Below are positions 15,883 to 24,538 of a stretch of DNA of 64,000 nt, piece by piece. Numbering within the stretch: position 1 is the stretch's first letter; each line of letters opens with the position of its first letter. Made by a program: the position numbers and the translations under genes. This stretch comes from Candidatus Cloacimonadota bacterium (lineage in GTDB: Bacteria; Cloacimonadota; Cloacimonadia; Cloacimonadales; Cloacimonadaceae): the NCBI GenBank assembly GCA_023421135.1, contig JAEZUG010000026.1:1-64000 (forward strand). Reading direction: 5' to 3'. The notes beneath the pieces are model-generated. The model saw only the letters and a list, made by a program, of their open reading frames with translations. It did not search any database and was not told where the DNA came from.

Positions 15883-17199
15883 TTATCTGAGCTTGATAGC
15901 TCTGTAGGAATTGACAGCGTTTCCTATCCTGCTCTTGATAAAGTAGATGCCTGGTGCTGCTGGATGGCCACTGGTTTCAGAATTCCAATTGATAATGCTT
16001 CCGGGATGAGTTCGGTATTTCTGAACTAACTGGCCTCTAAGGTTATAGATTGAGACTTCCATTTCCTCGTCCTGCTTGCTGAAGGTCTCTATGGTTAGCT
16101 CAGAACTGAAGGGGATGGGGTAGAGCTTCAGGCCAAAATCTGCAGCGGGTACAAGAACGGGGTCTTCATTGGCTGTGTATGTCTCCCAGATGTATTCCAC
16201 TTTATCCACATCAACAAAGGCATTATCAATGTACTCCTGTTCAATCTCATGTTCTAAATTTCCGTTGGCCAGATAGCTGTAGAGCTTTCGGCTGGAATTT
16301 TGCCACTGGTTCATATTCCAATAGTAATAGGTGGTTTGAGTGCGCTGGTTTTGAGCATTGAATTCGGATGCACTCTTATCTGAAAGAACCCAAGCTGCAC
16401 TTTCCCAATCGTATTCGATTTCTTCGGCTATCATTCCAGGGAATTCAAAGCCGTCGTTTATGAGCATAAAGGGTAGGTTCTGAGACATGTACTCTATGAA
16501 CTGCAGGCCAGTACTTGTGTCATTGGGATGATAAGTGCGTGTAATCTTATCATTGGGAGACCAGTTTATTGAATCAGGTGAGGCATCGGAATATTCGGCG
16601 ACAATTCTTCCCTGTCCATCTGCATCGAAAGTTGATTTGTAATACATAGCTGTACGATTCTCTTCTTCAGACTCTTCCCAATTATAAACAACGGATACTT
16701 CGGGCCCATCGTAGAAGATATGTAAACGAGTGAAGGGAATCCACAGCTCCGGATCTTTGCTCAATGGCATATCTCCACTGTATCCAAAAAGACTCGTTAT
16801 GCGGTTCTGATTGTCATACTGTGCTACAGTCTTCATCATCGGCATCAAATTGCCAAAGAAATTCATGTAGATCACGTTCTCGGCTACGTAACCTTCAGCA
16901 TTGTAGTAGATATAGGCTACCATCATAGCTGGGAACCACTCCCCGGATTCTGCATCATACATGTCCATGTGCATTGAATCTGGTTGAGCTGTTTGCGATG
17001 AACTATAGAAGAAATTGGCTCGTGAATTTGGCACCCATGCTGCTCCATCCTTGCTACTGTATATCTGTTGAGCAATTCTATGAGCCCTGTTAATAGTCTG
17101 CGCAGGTCTCAAACGCAACGCTCCGGGATTATCAAAGATACCTGCGATAATCACAAGTGGGATGAATAATAGAACCAACGGGACAAGAATCTTTTTCAT
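15883..17199 (-). CDS. Secreted protein with T9SS-type C-terminal sorting domain
   Basis: A 438-residue exported protein. The N-terminus is a signal peptide (MKKILVPLVLLFIPLVIIAG). The middle is rich in Tyr, Asn and Trp, with repeated strand patterns resembling YD/RHS-like or beta-repeat surface proteins, but no catalytic motif is seen. The last 80 residues match the Por secretion-system tail: LKLYPIPFSSELTIE, then VSIYNLRGQLV and GIYFIKSRIG. This predicts outer-membrane export and surface attachment or release in FCB-group bacteria. It is a single-gene unit with its own terminator and an AGGTG ribosome-binding site. Confidence 0.8.
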   Translation of the reverse strand: MKKILVPLVLLFIPLVIIAGIFDNPGALRLRPAQTINRAHRIAQQIYSSKDGAAWVPNSRANFFYSSSQTAQPDSMHMDMYDAESGEWFPAMMVAYIYYNAEGYVAENVIYMNFFGNLMPMMKTVAQYDNQNRITSLFGYSGDMPLSKDPELWIPFTRLHIFYDGPEVSVVYNWEESEEENRTAMYYKSTFDADGQGRIVAEYSDASPDSINWSPNDKITRTYHPNDTSTGLQFIEYMSQNLPFMLINDGFEFPGMIAEEIEYDWESAAWVLSDKSASEFNAQNQRTQTTYYYWNMNQWQNSSRKLYSYLANGNLEHEIEQEYIDNAFVDVDKVEYIWETYTANEDPVLVPAADFGLKLYPIPFSSELTIETFSKQDEEMEVSIYNLRGQLVQKYRTHPGSIINWNSETSGHPAAPGIYFIKSRIGNAVNSYRAIKLR

Positions 17200-17342
17200 G
17201 GTACACCTCGTTTTGTTTTTTTTACTACTGTTAAAATAACCCGGAATTGCCTTCTGTCAAGTCTTCAGGCGATTTGATACTAATTATGGCTGGTTTCACA
17301 CATCATTCTGCTATTCATTGGATGGTGGAGACACTCTCGCTC

Positions 17343-17370
17343 TTGACAGCATTCCTGCTTTGATTATCTT
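17343..17370 (+). promoter_or_regulatory. Candidate tmRNA promoter
   Basis: TTGACA (17343-17348) and TATCTT (17365-17370) are separated by 16 bases. Transcription would begin about 20 bases before the mature 5' end, consistent with 5' processing by RNase P. Confidence 0.5.
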
Positions 17371-17398
17371 GGTTCATAGATCTTTGAACAGAGTATAT

Positions 17399-17746
17399 GG
17401 GGGTGACATGGTTTCGACAGGAAACTTTGAGTGTAAGAGATGCATGCCGGAGACGCTATCCACTCCGTTATCAAGTGGCACAAAAATTAATTGCAAACAA
17501 CAACTACTCCTTAGCAGCATAAGCCGCTAACGTCTCACCTTCCCGTTCCGTCGGGGAAGAATGAGGCGTCGTAACAGTACGGACGCTCCGGGGTTGGTGC
17601 CTGAATATCCCGGCTAAGCTAATAGGCTGGGTTGCATAGTGGTCTGATTGCCTTCCACATGTGATCAAGATTAAAGACAACTAAGCATGTAGATTCTTTT
17701 ATGGGCAGTTTTTTGGACGCGGGTTCGATACCCGCCACCTCCACCA
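17399..17746 (+). ncRNA. ssrA: Transfer-messenger RNA (tmRNA)
   Basis: The 348-base RNA begins GGGGGUGACAUGGUUUCGAC and ends in a T-arm (GGGTTCGATACCC) and CACCUCCACCA. The first seven bases pair with the seven bases before ACCA to form the tRNA-like acceptor stem. The tag frame begins with GCA at 17493 and ends at TAA 17520-17522; it encodes ANNNYSLAA. CCA is encoded in the gene. The RNA rescues stalled ribosomes and tags nascent proteins for proteolysis. It is directly followed by TTAAC-rich repeats and the four-helix-bundle gene. Confidence 0.97.
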
Positions 17747-17750
17747 TTTT

Positions 17751-17780
17751 AGTTAATAGTGAGAAGTTAATAGTGAATAG
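17751..17780. repeat. Left flank of four-helix-bundle unit (AGTTAATAGTGA repeat)
   Basis: AGTTAATAGTGAG followed by AGTTAATAGTGAATAG begins five bases after the tmRNA end. It is roughly the inverted counterpart of 18246-18276. Confidence 0.6.
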
Positions 17781-17868
17781 AATCTATACTCGTAGCTGGG
17801 GAAGTGTTTGCTAAGGTTAAGAGTATAGCTCTGTAAGTTAGATAATATAAAAATAGTTTGGAGGGATT

Positions 17869-18240
17869 ATGATGCATACTGATTTGCAAGTCTATAAAGA
17901 AAGCATGCTGCTGGTGAAAGATATCTATGACCTGACCAGGAGCTTTCCCAAGGATGAACAGTGGGCACTTACATCCCAAATGAAGCGAGCCGTTATATCG
18001 ATTCCATCAAATCTTGCGGAAGGATCTGGAAGAAGATCAAGCAAAGAACTTTCTCATTTCTTGAACATTTCTTTGGGCTCTCTATCCGAGCTTGAAACAC
18101 AGATAGAGATAGCAAACATATTGGGCTTTATAGAAGATAAGAGCATGACAGAGCCTATTATAGCAAGGTTGAACAGCGTCAAACGCATGCTGGTCGCGCT
18201 ACAGAAAAGAGTAACTACTCCACCTCTCAGCTCGAAATGA
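17869..18240 (+). CDS. Four-helix-bundle protein, 23S rRNA intervening-sequence (S23/IVS) family
   Basis: A 123-residue all-helical protein of the S23/IVS family, related to Avd of diversity-generating retroelements. The signature stretches are present: LQVYKESMLLVKDIYDLTRSFPKDEQ, then TSQMKRAVISIPSNLAEGSGR and SLSELETQIEIA. Members form pentameric barrels with a basic face; most stand-alone copies have no known function. GGAGGGATT precedes the ATG. The gene is enclosed by imperfect inverted TTAAC-rich repeats and inserted between tmRNA and rpsO, so it looks like a mobile or recently gained unit. No reverse transcriptase or 23S rRNA lies nearby. Confidence 0.9.
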   Translation: MMHTDLQVYKESMLLVKDIYDLTRSFPKDEQWALTSQMKRAVISIPSNLAEGSGRRSSKELSHFLNISLGSLSELETQIEIANILGFIEDKSMTEPIIARLNSVKRMLVALQKRVTTPPLSSK

Positions 18241-18245
18241 CACGC

Positions 18246-18276
18246 CCATTAACCATTAACTCATTAACCATTAACT
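18246..18276. repeat. Right flank of four-helix-bundle unit (CATTAACCATTAACT repeat)
   Basis: CATTAACCATTAACT occurs twice in tandem, six bases after the stop of the S23-family gene. Its reverse complement (AGTTAATGGTTAATG) resembles the left flank at 17751-17780. Confidence 0.6.
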
Positions 18277-18351
18277 GCGAAGCTAAGATTTTCCTTTACA
18301 ATAAACCCTTATCCAAAAGACTGGTAAAACTAAATTCATCTGGAGGATGAA

Positions 18352-18621
18352 ATGCCACTAAAACCTGAGGCTAAACAAGCTATCATGGCAGAGTTTAAAC
18401 TCCATGAATCAGACACAGGCTCTCCTGAAGTACAGGTTGCCATGCTCACACGTCGCATTGCCGACATCACTGAGCACTTGAAAGTCCATTCAAAGGACTT
18501 TTCAACCCGTAGAGGACTCCTGATTCTGATCGGGCAACGCCGGCGTCTCCTTGATTATATGAAGCGGAAAGACATCAATCGTTACCGCACCATTATCAAG
18601 GCTCTCGGCATCAGAAAGTAA
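18352..18621 (+). CDS. rpsO: 30S ribosomal protein S15
   Basis: An 89-residue protein of standard length. The S15 core is visible: [19 protein letters not shown], then LTEHLK-type helix, the [25 protein letters not shown] rRNA-binding segment and C-terminal [12 protein letters not shown]. It binds the central domain of 16S rRNA. TGGAGGATG lies before the ATG. It is followed by pnp, the common bacterial order. Confidence 0.98.
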   Translation: MPLKPEAKQAIMAEFKLHESDTGSPEVQVAMLTRRIADITEHLKVHSKDFSTRRGLLILIGQRRRLLDYMKRKDINRYRTIIKALGIRK

Positions 18622-18753
18622 ACTCGATTAGTCCAAGATACTATACTAGAAAATATGAAGAAGTTGGATTCTCTGAAGACAGAAGCATTAGCAATCTGTA
18701 ACAGGGAGTCCCTTTTTCATTTTAGGCTAAAACCCCTCCTGCCCGAGAAATGA

Positions 18754-18796
18754 GCAATAAGCTAAGGTTGTTTATATCATGACTTTGGCCTATTGC
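18754..18796 (+). promoter_or_regulatory. Long intercistronic stem-loop between rpsO and pnp
   Basis: GCAATAAGCTAAGG pairs with CTTTGGCCTATTGC over 14 positions with one mismatch and two G-U pairs, around a 15-base loop. It ends 38 bases before the pnp start. The position matches that of the RNase III-processed stem in the E. coli rpsO-pnp leader, where PNPase controls its own expression; the same function here is inference. Confidence 0.45.
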
Positions 18797-18834
18797 TTCT
18801 CTCTCTGGCAGTGATACAAACCAATGGAGAATTA

Positions 18835-21069
18835 ATGCATAATTTCCAAATTACCCGTAAAAGCCTGGACTTCTGTGGTCGCACTTTAACCATAGAAACA
18901 GGCAGAATGGCCAAACAGGCCAATGGTTCCGTCTTCATTCAATATGGCGATACCTCGGTTCTCGTTACTGCCACTATGGCCAAAGAAGCCACCATGAACA
19001 CAGATTTCTTCCCTTTGACAGTTGATTTCATTGAAAAAATGTATGCTTCCGGAAAGATCCCCGGCGGTTTCTTTAAGCGCGAAACCAAGCCTTCCACCGA
19101 CGCCACTCTCATGGCACGTGTGATTGATCGTTCCATCCGCCCTCTATTCCCTGATGGCTTCCGTAATGCCGTGCATGTGGTGCTAAATGTGCTTTCATAC
19201 GACGGTGTGAATAATCCTGAAGTATTGGGTGTGTTGGGAGCCTCTGCTGCTCTTTCAATTTCTGATATTCCCTTCCATGGCCCCATAGCAGGAGTCACTG
19301 TTGGATACATCGATGATGAAATCGTTGTAAATCCTACTATCAAGCAGATCAAAGAAGTCTCCAAGCTCAATCTCGCAGTAGCGGGTAGCGCAACCTCTGT
19401 TGTAATGATCGAGTCTGCTGCTGCCGAGCTTGCTGAAGACATTATGCTGGATGCAGTGTATCAAGGTCATGAAGAGATCAAGAAACTGGTTGCTGTTCAA
19501 AACGAAATGGTTTCTGAGATTGGTAAAGCCAAAGTCGAAGTGAACCTCGATGCAGTCCCTGAAGAGATCATGAGCCGGGTCGAAAACGATTATGGCAAGA
19601 TCATTGCTGACTCTGCGGTGATTCTTGGTAAGCAAGAGCGTCAGGATGCTTTCGACGCTGCTGAAGCTGAGATGCTGGAGAAATATGCAGAAGCTGATGG
19701 CGATGAGTACGAAGAAAAAGTTCGGTACTACAAGCAAGCTTTTGAAGAGCTGATCAGACGCTACGTTCGTATGTCCATTCTGGATAAGCATCACAGAGTG
19801 GATGGCCGCGGTTTGGACGAGATCCGTGATATCACCTGTGAAATCGATGTTCTTCCTTTGGTTCACGGCTCAGCCCTCTTTACCAGAGGCGAGACTCAAT
19901 CGCTGGGAACCGTTACCCTGGGTGGTGGCTCTGATGAGCAGATTATTGATACTCTCGAAGAAGAGTATAAGAAACGTTATTATCTGCATTACAACTTCCC
20001 GCCCTTCAGCGTTGGTGAAGCCGGACGCATGGGACCTACCGGGCGCAGAGAGCTTGGTCATGGAAACTTGGCAGAGAGAGCTTTGGCGACTGTCATCCCT
20101 TCAGTTGAGAGTTTCCCATATACGATTCGCCTGGTTTCTGATATTCTGGAGTCCAATGGCAGTTCTTCCATGGCTTCCATCTGTTCCACTTGTCTGGCCT
20201 TAATGGCTGGTGGTGTGCCGATAAAAGCACCGGTTGCCGGTATTGCTAATGGTCTCATTATGGAAGGAGACAAATGGGTGGTTCTGACCGATATTATGGG
20301 TCTGGAAGATCATCTGGGCGACATGGATTTCAAGTGTGCCGGTACTACCGAAGGTATCACTGCCATGCAGATGGACATCAAGATCGAAGGCATCACCAAA
20401 GAAATAATGCGGATAGCCTTGGAAAAAGCTAAAGCTGCCCGTCAACATATCCTTGGGATTATGGGAGAGTGCTTATCAGGACCCAGAGAGGATCTGAAGC
20501 CCTCTGCCCCCAGAATCGAATCCTTCAAGGTTCCCACCGATAAGATCGGTGAGGTAATAGGACCCGCAGGTAAGATGATCAAATCCATCATTGAACTCTG
20601 CAAGGTTCAGGTGGATATCACCGATGATGGTACGGTTCGTATTCTTTCTCCGGACAAATCTTCCATAGATAAAGCCAAGTCTATGATCAAAGGCATAGTG
20701 GAAGTCCCTGAGATTGGCACTTTATCCGAAGGAATCGTCACAAGGATTGAGAACTACGGTGTCTTCGCCAAGATCATGGGTGGTGTGAAAGAAGGTATGG
20801 TGCACGTGTCTGAGATGCATACCAGCCGTATCAACCATCCTCTTGATATGGTCAAACTTGGTGACAAGATTCAGGTTAAGATCTCCAAGATCGAGAATGG
20901 TAAGATAGGTCTTTCCATGAAAGGTCTTGAAGGCAATCCTGAGCCTGATCCCAATGCTCCCAAGGATCGCCCTGAAATGCATCAACACCGTGATGATCGC
21001 GGTGGAGATCGTCGTCCGCCCCGTCGTGATGATCGTGGTGGCAGAGACAGAGACAATCGAAGAAGATAG
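18835..21069 (+). CDS. pnp: Polyribonucleotide nucleotidyltransferase (PNPase)
   Basis: A 744-residue 3'-5' phosphorolytic exoribonuclease. The order is first RNase PH domain (GRMAKQANGSVFIQYGDTSVL), helical linker, catalytic second RNase PH domain (GGGSDEQIIDTL, FPPFSVGEAGRMGPTGRRELGHG), KH domain (VIGPAGKMIKSI) and S1 domain (GIVTRIENYGVFAKI). The last 35 residues are an Arg/Asp-rich low-complexity tail, probably an RNA-contacting extension. ATG at 18835 with TGGAGAA upstream is preferred over an in-frame TTG at 18793, because homologous sequence begins at MHNFQ. Confidence 0.96.
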   Translation: MHNFQITRKSLDFCGRTLTIETGRMAKQANGSVFIQYGDTSVLVTATMAKEATMNTDFFPLTVDFIEKMYASGKIPGGFFKRETKPSTDATLMARVIDRSIRPLFPDGFRNAVHVVLNVLSYDGVNNPEVLGVLGASAALSISDIPFHGPIAGVTVGYIDDEIVVNPTIKQIKEVSKLNLAVAGSATSVVMIESAAAELAEDIMLDAVYQGHEEIKKLVAVQNEMVSEIGKAKVEVNLDAVPEEIMSRVENDYGKIIADSAVILGKQERQDAFDAAEAEMLEKYAEADGDEYEEKVRYYKQAFEELIRRYVRMSILDKHHRVDGRGLDEIRDITCEIDVLPLVHGSALFTRGETQSLGTVTLGGGSDEQIIDTLEEEYKKRYYLHYNFPPFSVGEAGRMGPTGRRELGHGNLAERALATVIPSVESFPYTIRLVSDILESNGSSSMASICSTCLALMAGGVPIKAPVAGIANGLIMEGDKWVVLTDIMGLEDHLGDMDFKCAGTTEGITAMQMDIKIEGITKEIMRIALEKAKAARQHILGIMGECLSGPREDLKPSAPRIESFKVPTDKIGEVIGPAGKMIKSIIELCKVQVDITDDGTVRILSPDKSSIDKAKSMIKGIVEVPEIGTLSEGIVTRIENYGVFAKIMGGVKEGMVHVSEMHTSRINHPLDMVKLGDKIQVKISKIENGKIGLSMKGLEGNPEPDPNAPKDRPEMHQHRDDRGGDRRPPRRDDRGGRDRDNRRR

Positions 21070-21108
21070 TTGGCAAGCTTGAATTGCCACTGAAGCTAAT
21101 ACATAATG

Positions 21109-21138
21109 GTGGCAGGCTGAAAGGCTTGCCACTGCTTT
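21109..21138 (+). terminator. Hairpin after pnp, weak terminator
   Basis: GTGGCAGGC / GCTTGCCAC with a six-base loop (one G-T pair) is followed by TGCTTTAT. The T-tract is poor, so partial read-through into ahcY is likely. A smaller TGGCAA/TTGCCA hairpin precedes it. Confidence 0.4.
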
Positions 21139-21154
21139 ATAAAACGAGGAATAA

Positions 21155-22558
21155 ATGGATTACAAGATAGCTGATCTTAGTCTGCATGAATATGGCAGAA
21201 AAGAGATAGAAATTGCTGAGATTGAGATGCCAGGGCTTGTTACACTACGTAGCAAGTATGGTGCTGAGAAGCCTCTAAAAGGTGCCAGGATCACCGGTAG
21301 TTTGCACATGACCATACAGACAGCAGTTCTGATCGAGACCTTGGTTGAGCTGGGTGCATCTGTACGTTGGGCAAGCTGTAATATCTTCAGCACCCAGGAT
21401 CATGCTGCAGCAGCGATAGCCAAGGCTGGCATTCCGGTTTTTGCCTGGAAAGGTGAGAACCTGGAGGAGTATTGGTGGTGCACACTTCAAGCTCTGTCCT
21501 GGGGTGATGGTGGCCCGGACTTGATAGTTGATGATGGTGGAGATGCTACTCTGATGATCCATGAAGGATTTCGTCTGGAAGAAGAATATGCTCACACCGG
21601 AGTATTACCCCTGACCGACCAGAATAGCGCGGAATTGGCGATATTACAGGGATTGCTTTTGCAAGACCTTCCGAACAACCCTCAGAAATGGCACAGAATA
21701 GCAAAAGCTATCAAGGGTGTAAGCGAGGAAACTACCACCGGTGTTCACCGGTTGTATCAGATGCTGGAATCCGGTTCTCTGCTTTTTCCTGCTATCAATG
21801 TAAATGACTCTGTTACCAAAAGCAAGTTCGACAATCTCTATGGCTGCAGAGAGTCTTTGGCAGACGGAATCAAGCGGGGAACAGACGTGATGGTTGCCGG
21901 AAAGGTTGTAGTTGTTTGCGGCTATGGCGATGTTGGTAAGGGCTGTGCACAATCCATGAGAGGTCTGGGAGCCAGAGTTGTGATTACAGAGATAGATCCT
22001 ATCTGTGCACTTCAAGCCAGTATGGAAGGTTATGAAGTGAACCTTCTGGACAATATGCTGGAAACAGCAGACATTTTCGTTACAGCTACAGGTAATTGCG
22101 ATGTGATCCGTGCTGACCATATGATGATGATGAAAAACAACGCTATCGTATGCAACATCGGACACTTTGATAATGAGATACAGGTGGAGAAGCTTTACCA
22201 TATTGAAGGTGTAAAGAAGATCAATATCAAACCTCAGGTGGATAAGATCAAGCTTCCCAACGACAAGTCCATTATTCTGCTTTCAGAAGGCAGGCTGGTG
22301 AATCTGGGTAATGCAACCGGGCATCCTTCCTTCGTGATGAGCTGTTCATTCACCAATCAGGTTCTGGCTCAGATGGATCTCTGGACTCATGATCACGAGA
22401 TATCAGTCATGACTTTAAGCAAAGAGCTGGATGAAGAAGTCGCAAGGCTGCATCTGGATAAGCTGGGCGTTAAGCTCACAAAACTTACTGAACGTCAGGC
22501 CAGCTATATAGGTGTATCTCCGGATGGGCCTTATAAGCCTGAACACTATCGATACTAA
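21155..22558 (+). CDS. ahcY: Adenosylhomocysteinase
   Basis: A 467-residue NAD-dependent enzyme that splits S-adenosylhomocysteine to adenosine and homocysteine in the activated methyl cycle. The substrate domain carries [19 protein letters not shown] and the VDDGGDATL segment. The Rossmann NAD loop is [20 protein letters not shown] near residue 249. The C-terminal SAHH tail ends in [10 protein letters not shown]. The length suits the longer bacterial forms. AACGAGGAATAA lies before the ATG. No metabolic partner genes are adjacent. Confidence 0.97.
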   Translation: MDYKIADLSLHEYGRKEIEIAEIEMPGLVTLRSKYGAEKPLKGARITGSLHMTIQTAVLIETLVELGASVRWASCNIFSTQDHAAAAIAKAGIPVFAWKGENLEEYWWCTLQALSWGDGGPDLIVDDGGDATLMIHEGFRLEEEYAHTGVLPLTDQNSAELAILQGLLLQDLPNNPQKWHRIAKAIKGVSEETTTGVHRLYQMLESGSLLFPAINVNDSVTKSKFDNLYGCRESLADGIKRGTDVMVAGKVVVVCGYGDVGKGCAQSMRGLGARVVITEIDPICALQASMEGYEVNLLDNMLETADIFVTATGNCDVIRADHMMMMKNNAIVCNIGHFDNEIQVEKLYHIEGVKKINIKPQVDKIKLPNDKSIILLSEGRLVNLGNATGHPSFVMSCSFTNQVLAQMDLWTHDHEISVMTLSKELDEEVARLHLDKLGVKLTKLTERQASYIGVSPDGPYKPEHYRY

Positions 22559-22610
22559 GAGAAATGCCCGATCACGGGATTATAGAGATAATGCACTATA
22601 AGGAGATTAT

Positions 22611-23909
22611 ATGGAATTAATCAAGAAGATCAAAGACAAGTCCCTCACTGTTGGCGTGATAGGATTGGGTTATGTAGGATTGCCTATGGCAGTCACCATT
22701 GCCAAGAAGGGTTTCAAGGTTATCGGTTTTGAAGTCTCTGATTATGCGATAGAGCATGTGAATGCCGGAGAGAATTATATCGGCGACGTTACCGACGAGG
22801 ATCTGAAGAAAGTCGTGAGTAATGGGTTACTTTGCGCCACCAAAGATTATAGCCGTATCTCAGAAGTACAGGCTATCATGATCGCAGTGCCAACTCCTCT
22901 GGATCGTTATCATCAACCAGATGTCACTTTCATCAAGCTGGCAACTCAGGCAATGGCACCTCATATCGTTCCCGGAACCCTTGTTGTGCTGGAAAGTACC
23001 ACATATCCAGGAACCACCCGTGAGATCATCCTTCCTGAGTTTGAGAAACAGGGCTTGATAGTTGGTGAGACTGTGTTCTTAGCCTTTTCTCCTGAAAGGG
23101 TTGATCCGGGTAATGAAACCTATAAGACTCACAATACTCCCAAGGTTGTGGGGGGTATTACTCCAAAGTGTAATGAGGTATCCAAAGCTTTATACGAGAG
23201 TATTCTTGATGCTCCCGTCCACTGTGTATCATCACCTGAAGTGGCGGAGATGGAGAAGATTTATGAGAATACCTTCCGTAATATCAATATAGCTCTTGCC
23301 AATGAGATGACAGTTCTCTGCGAGAGAATGGGCATCAGCATTTGGGAAGTGATAGACGCTGCCAAGACCAAGCCTTACGGTTTCATGGCCTTCTATCCCG
23401 GGCCTGGAGTAGGTGGTCACTGTATCCCCATCGATCCCTTCTACCTTACATGGAAAGCCAGGGAGTTTGAGTTCCATACCCGTCTGATCGAACTGGCTGG
23501 AGAAATCAATATAGACATGCCTGAATATGTGGTTCAGAGAGCCATCAAAGTTCTTAACCGCAAAGGTATTGCCATCTCCAGAGCAAAGATCTTGCTGCTG
23601 GGTGCCGCCTACAAGAAAGATATCCGTGATATGCGTGAATCCCCAGTGGAACAGGTGATCGAGCAGCTTGAGGCTCATGATGCTGATTTTGAGATTCATG
23701 ATCCCTACGTGGAAGAATTTCACAATGAAAGAAACGGTAAGACCTATGACACTATTGCTCTGGGTAACCTGATCAAATACGATCTGATTATTGTGATTAC
23801 AGACCACTCCTGCGTAGATTATAAAGCTATTGCCGAGAGCGGTGTGAGTGTTCTTGACACCCGAAATGCCTTCAAGGGTATCAAGGCAGAAAACGTTGAG
23901 ATTCTCTAA
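22611..23909 (+). CDS. UDP-N-acetyl-sugar 6-dehydrogenase (WbpA/WecC family)
   Basis: A 432-residue NAD-dependent enzyme that oxidises a UDP-HexNAc to the uronic acid in four-electron steps. GLGYVGLPMAVTIAKKG is the Rossmann loop near residue 18. PTPLDRYHQPDVTFI marks the WbpA/WecC subgroup rather than UDP-glucose dehydrogenase. The catalytic Cys is in PGPGVGGHCIPIDPFYL near residue 268, and GAAYKKDIRDMRESP lies near the C-terminal domain. AAGGAGATTAT precedes the ATG. It opens a surface-polysaccharide set with the epimerase and a second dehydrogenase. Confidence 0.9.
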   Translation: MELIKKIKDKSLTVGVIGLGYVGLPMAVTIAKKGFKVIGFEVSDYAIEHVNAGENYIGDVTDEDLKKVVSNGLLCATKDYSRISEVQAIMIAVPTPLDRYHQPDVTFIKLATQAMAPHIVPGTLVVLESTTYPGTTREIILPEFEKQGLIVGETVFLAFSPERVDPGNETYKTHNTPKVVGGITPKCNEVSKALYESILDAPVHCVSSPEVAEMEKIYENTFRNINIALANEMTVLCERMGISIWEVIDAAKTKPYGFMAFYPGPGVGGHCIPIDPFYLTWKAREFEFHTRLIELAGEINIDMPEYVVQRAIKVLNRKGIAISRAKILLLGAAYKKDIRDMRESPVEQVIEQLEAHDADFEIHDPYVEEFHNERNGKTYDTIALGNLIKYDLIIVITDHSCVDYKAIAESGVSVLDTRNAFKGIKAENVEIL

Positions 23910-23925
23910 GAGACAAGATATACAT

Positions 23926-23958
23926 GCAAAGCCCGTATTCTATGCGGGCTTTGCTTTC
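23926..23958 (+). terminator. Terminator or attenuator hairpin in front of NusG-like gene
   Basis: A perfect 10-base stem GCAAAGCCCG / CGGGCTTTGC with a nine-base loop is followed by TTTC. It begins 16 bases after the dehydrogenase stop and ends 12 bases before the next ATG. The T-tract is short. Confidence 0.6.
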
Positions 23959-23965
23959 TAGTGAA

Positions 23966-24538
23966 ATGGCGACTCATAAACCCGTCACAATTGATGAACT
24001 CTTTGGCAAGCTGGAGCAAAACCAGACTGAGCTCTGGTATGTGATTCATACCAAGCCCCGCCAGGAAAAGAAGCTGGCAGGATTCTGCCATACGGAAGGT
24101 ATGTGGTATTACCTGCCCCAGATGCCCAGAGAACATCTCTATAACCATCGAAAAGTCATGTTCGATGTACCTATGTTTCCTGGATATATCTTTACCAGTC
24201 TGGATGAGGAAAAACGTGAGAGAATAAAGTATTCAGGGGCTATCGTAAACATCATCAAAGTTAAGAATCAGAAGGCTCTGCTATCTGAATTGAATAGTAT
24301 TCTCTTAAGCAAACAGAAGCATCTGGATTTTGAAGCAGCAGTCTGGTTGGATAAAGGTCTTGAAGTAATGGTAATCAAAGGCCCACTCAAAGGAATCAGG
24401 GGCGTTGTGGAGAGTCACACCAAGCTGGAAGAAGTCCAGCTTCAAATTGATATCCTCAGGCAAGCAGTACGCGTGAAAGTAAAAGCGGATCAGCTTAGAA
24501 TACTGGGAGATTACAAGATAGTGGAGAGCGAAGCATGA
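23966..24538 (+). CDS. NusG paralogue, RfaH/UpxY/LoaP-like antiterminator
   Basis: About 190 residues. The NGN domain is visible as LWYVIHTKPRQEKKLAGFC, then YYLPQMPRE and the DVPMFPGYIFTSLD hairpin, followed by a KOW domain with GLEVMVIKGPLKGIRGVVES. Its location inside a nucleotide-sugar operon is typical of specialised NusG paralogues that let RNA polymerase read through polysaccharide operons. ATG at 23966 is chosen because an upstream in-frame ATG (23924) lies inside the terminator-like hairpin. No clear Shine-Dalgarno sequence is seen. The stop overlaps the epimerase start by four bases. Confidence 0.85.
   Translation: MATHKPVTIDELFGKLEQNQTELWYVIHTKPRQEKKLAGFCHTEGMWYYLPQMPREHLYNHRKVMFDVPMFPGYIFTSLDEEKRERIKYSGAIVNIIKVKNQKALLSELNSILLSKQKHLDFEAAVWLDKGLEVMVIKGPLKGIRGVVESHTKLEEVQLQIDILRQAVRVKVKADQLRILGDYKIVESEA

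Noticed and set aside
17318..17530. 70-codon frame covering the tmRNA start
   Set aside because: The sequence is explained by tmRNA; the last codons coincide with part of the tag region by chance.
23924..23965. Longer form of the NusG-like protein
   Set aside because: The extra codons lie within a perfect terminator-like hairpin, and similarity to NusG starts later.
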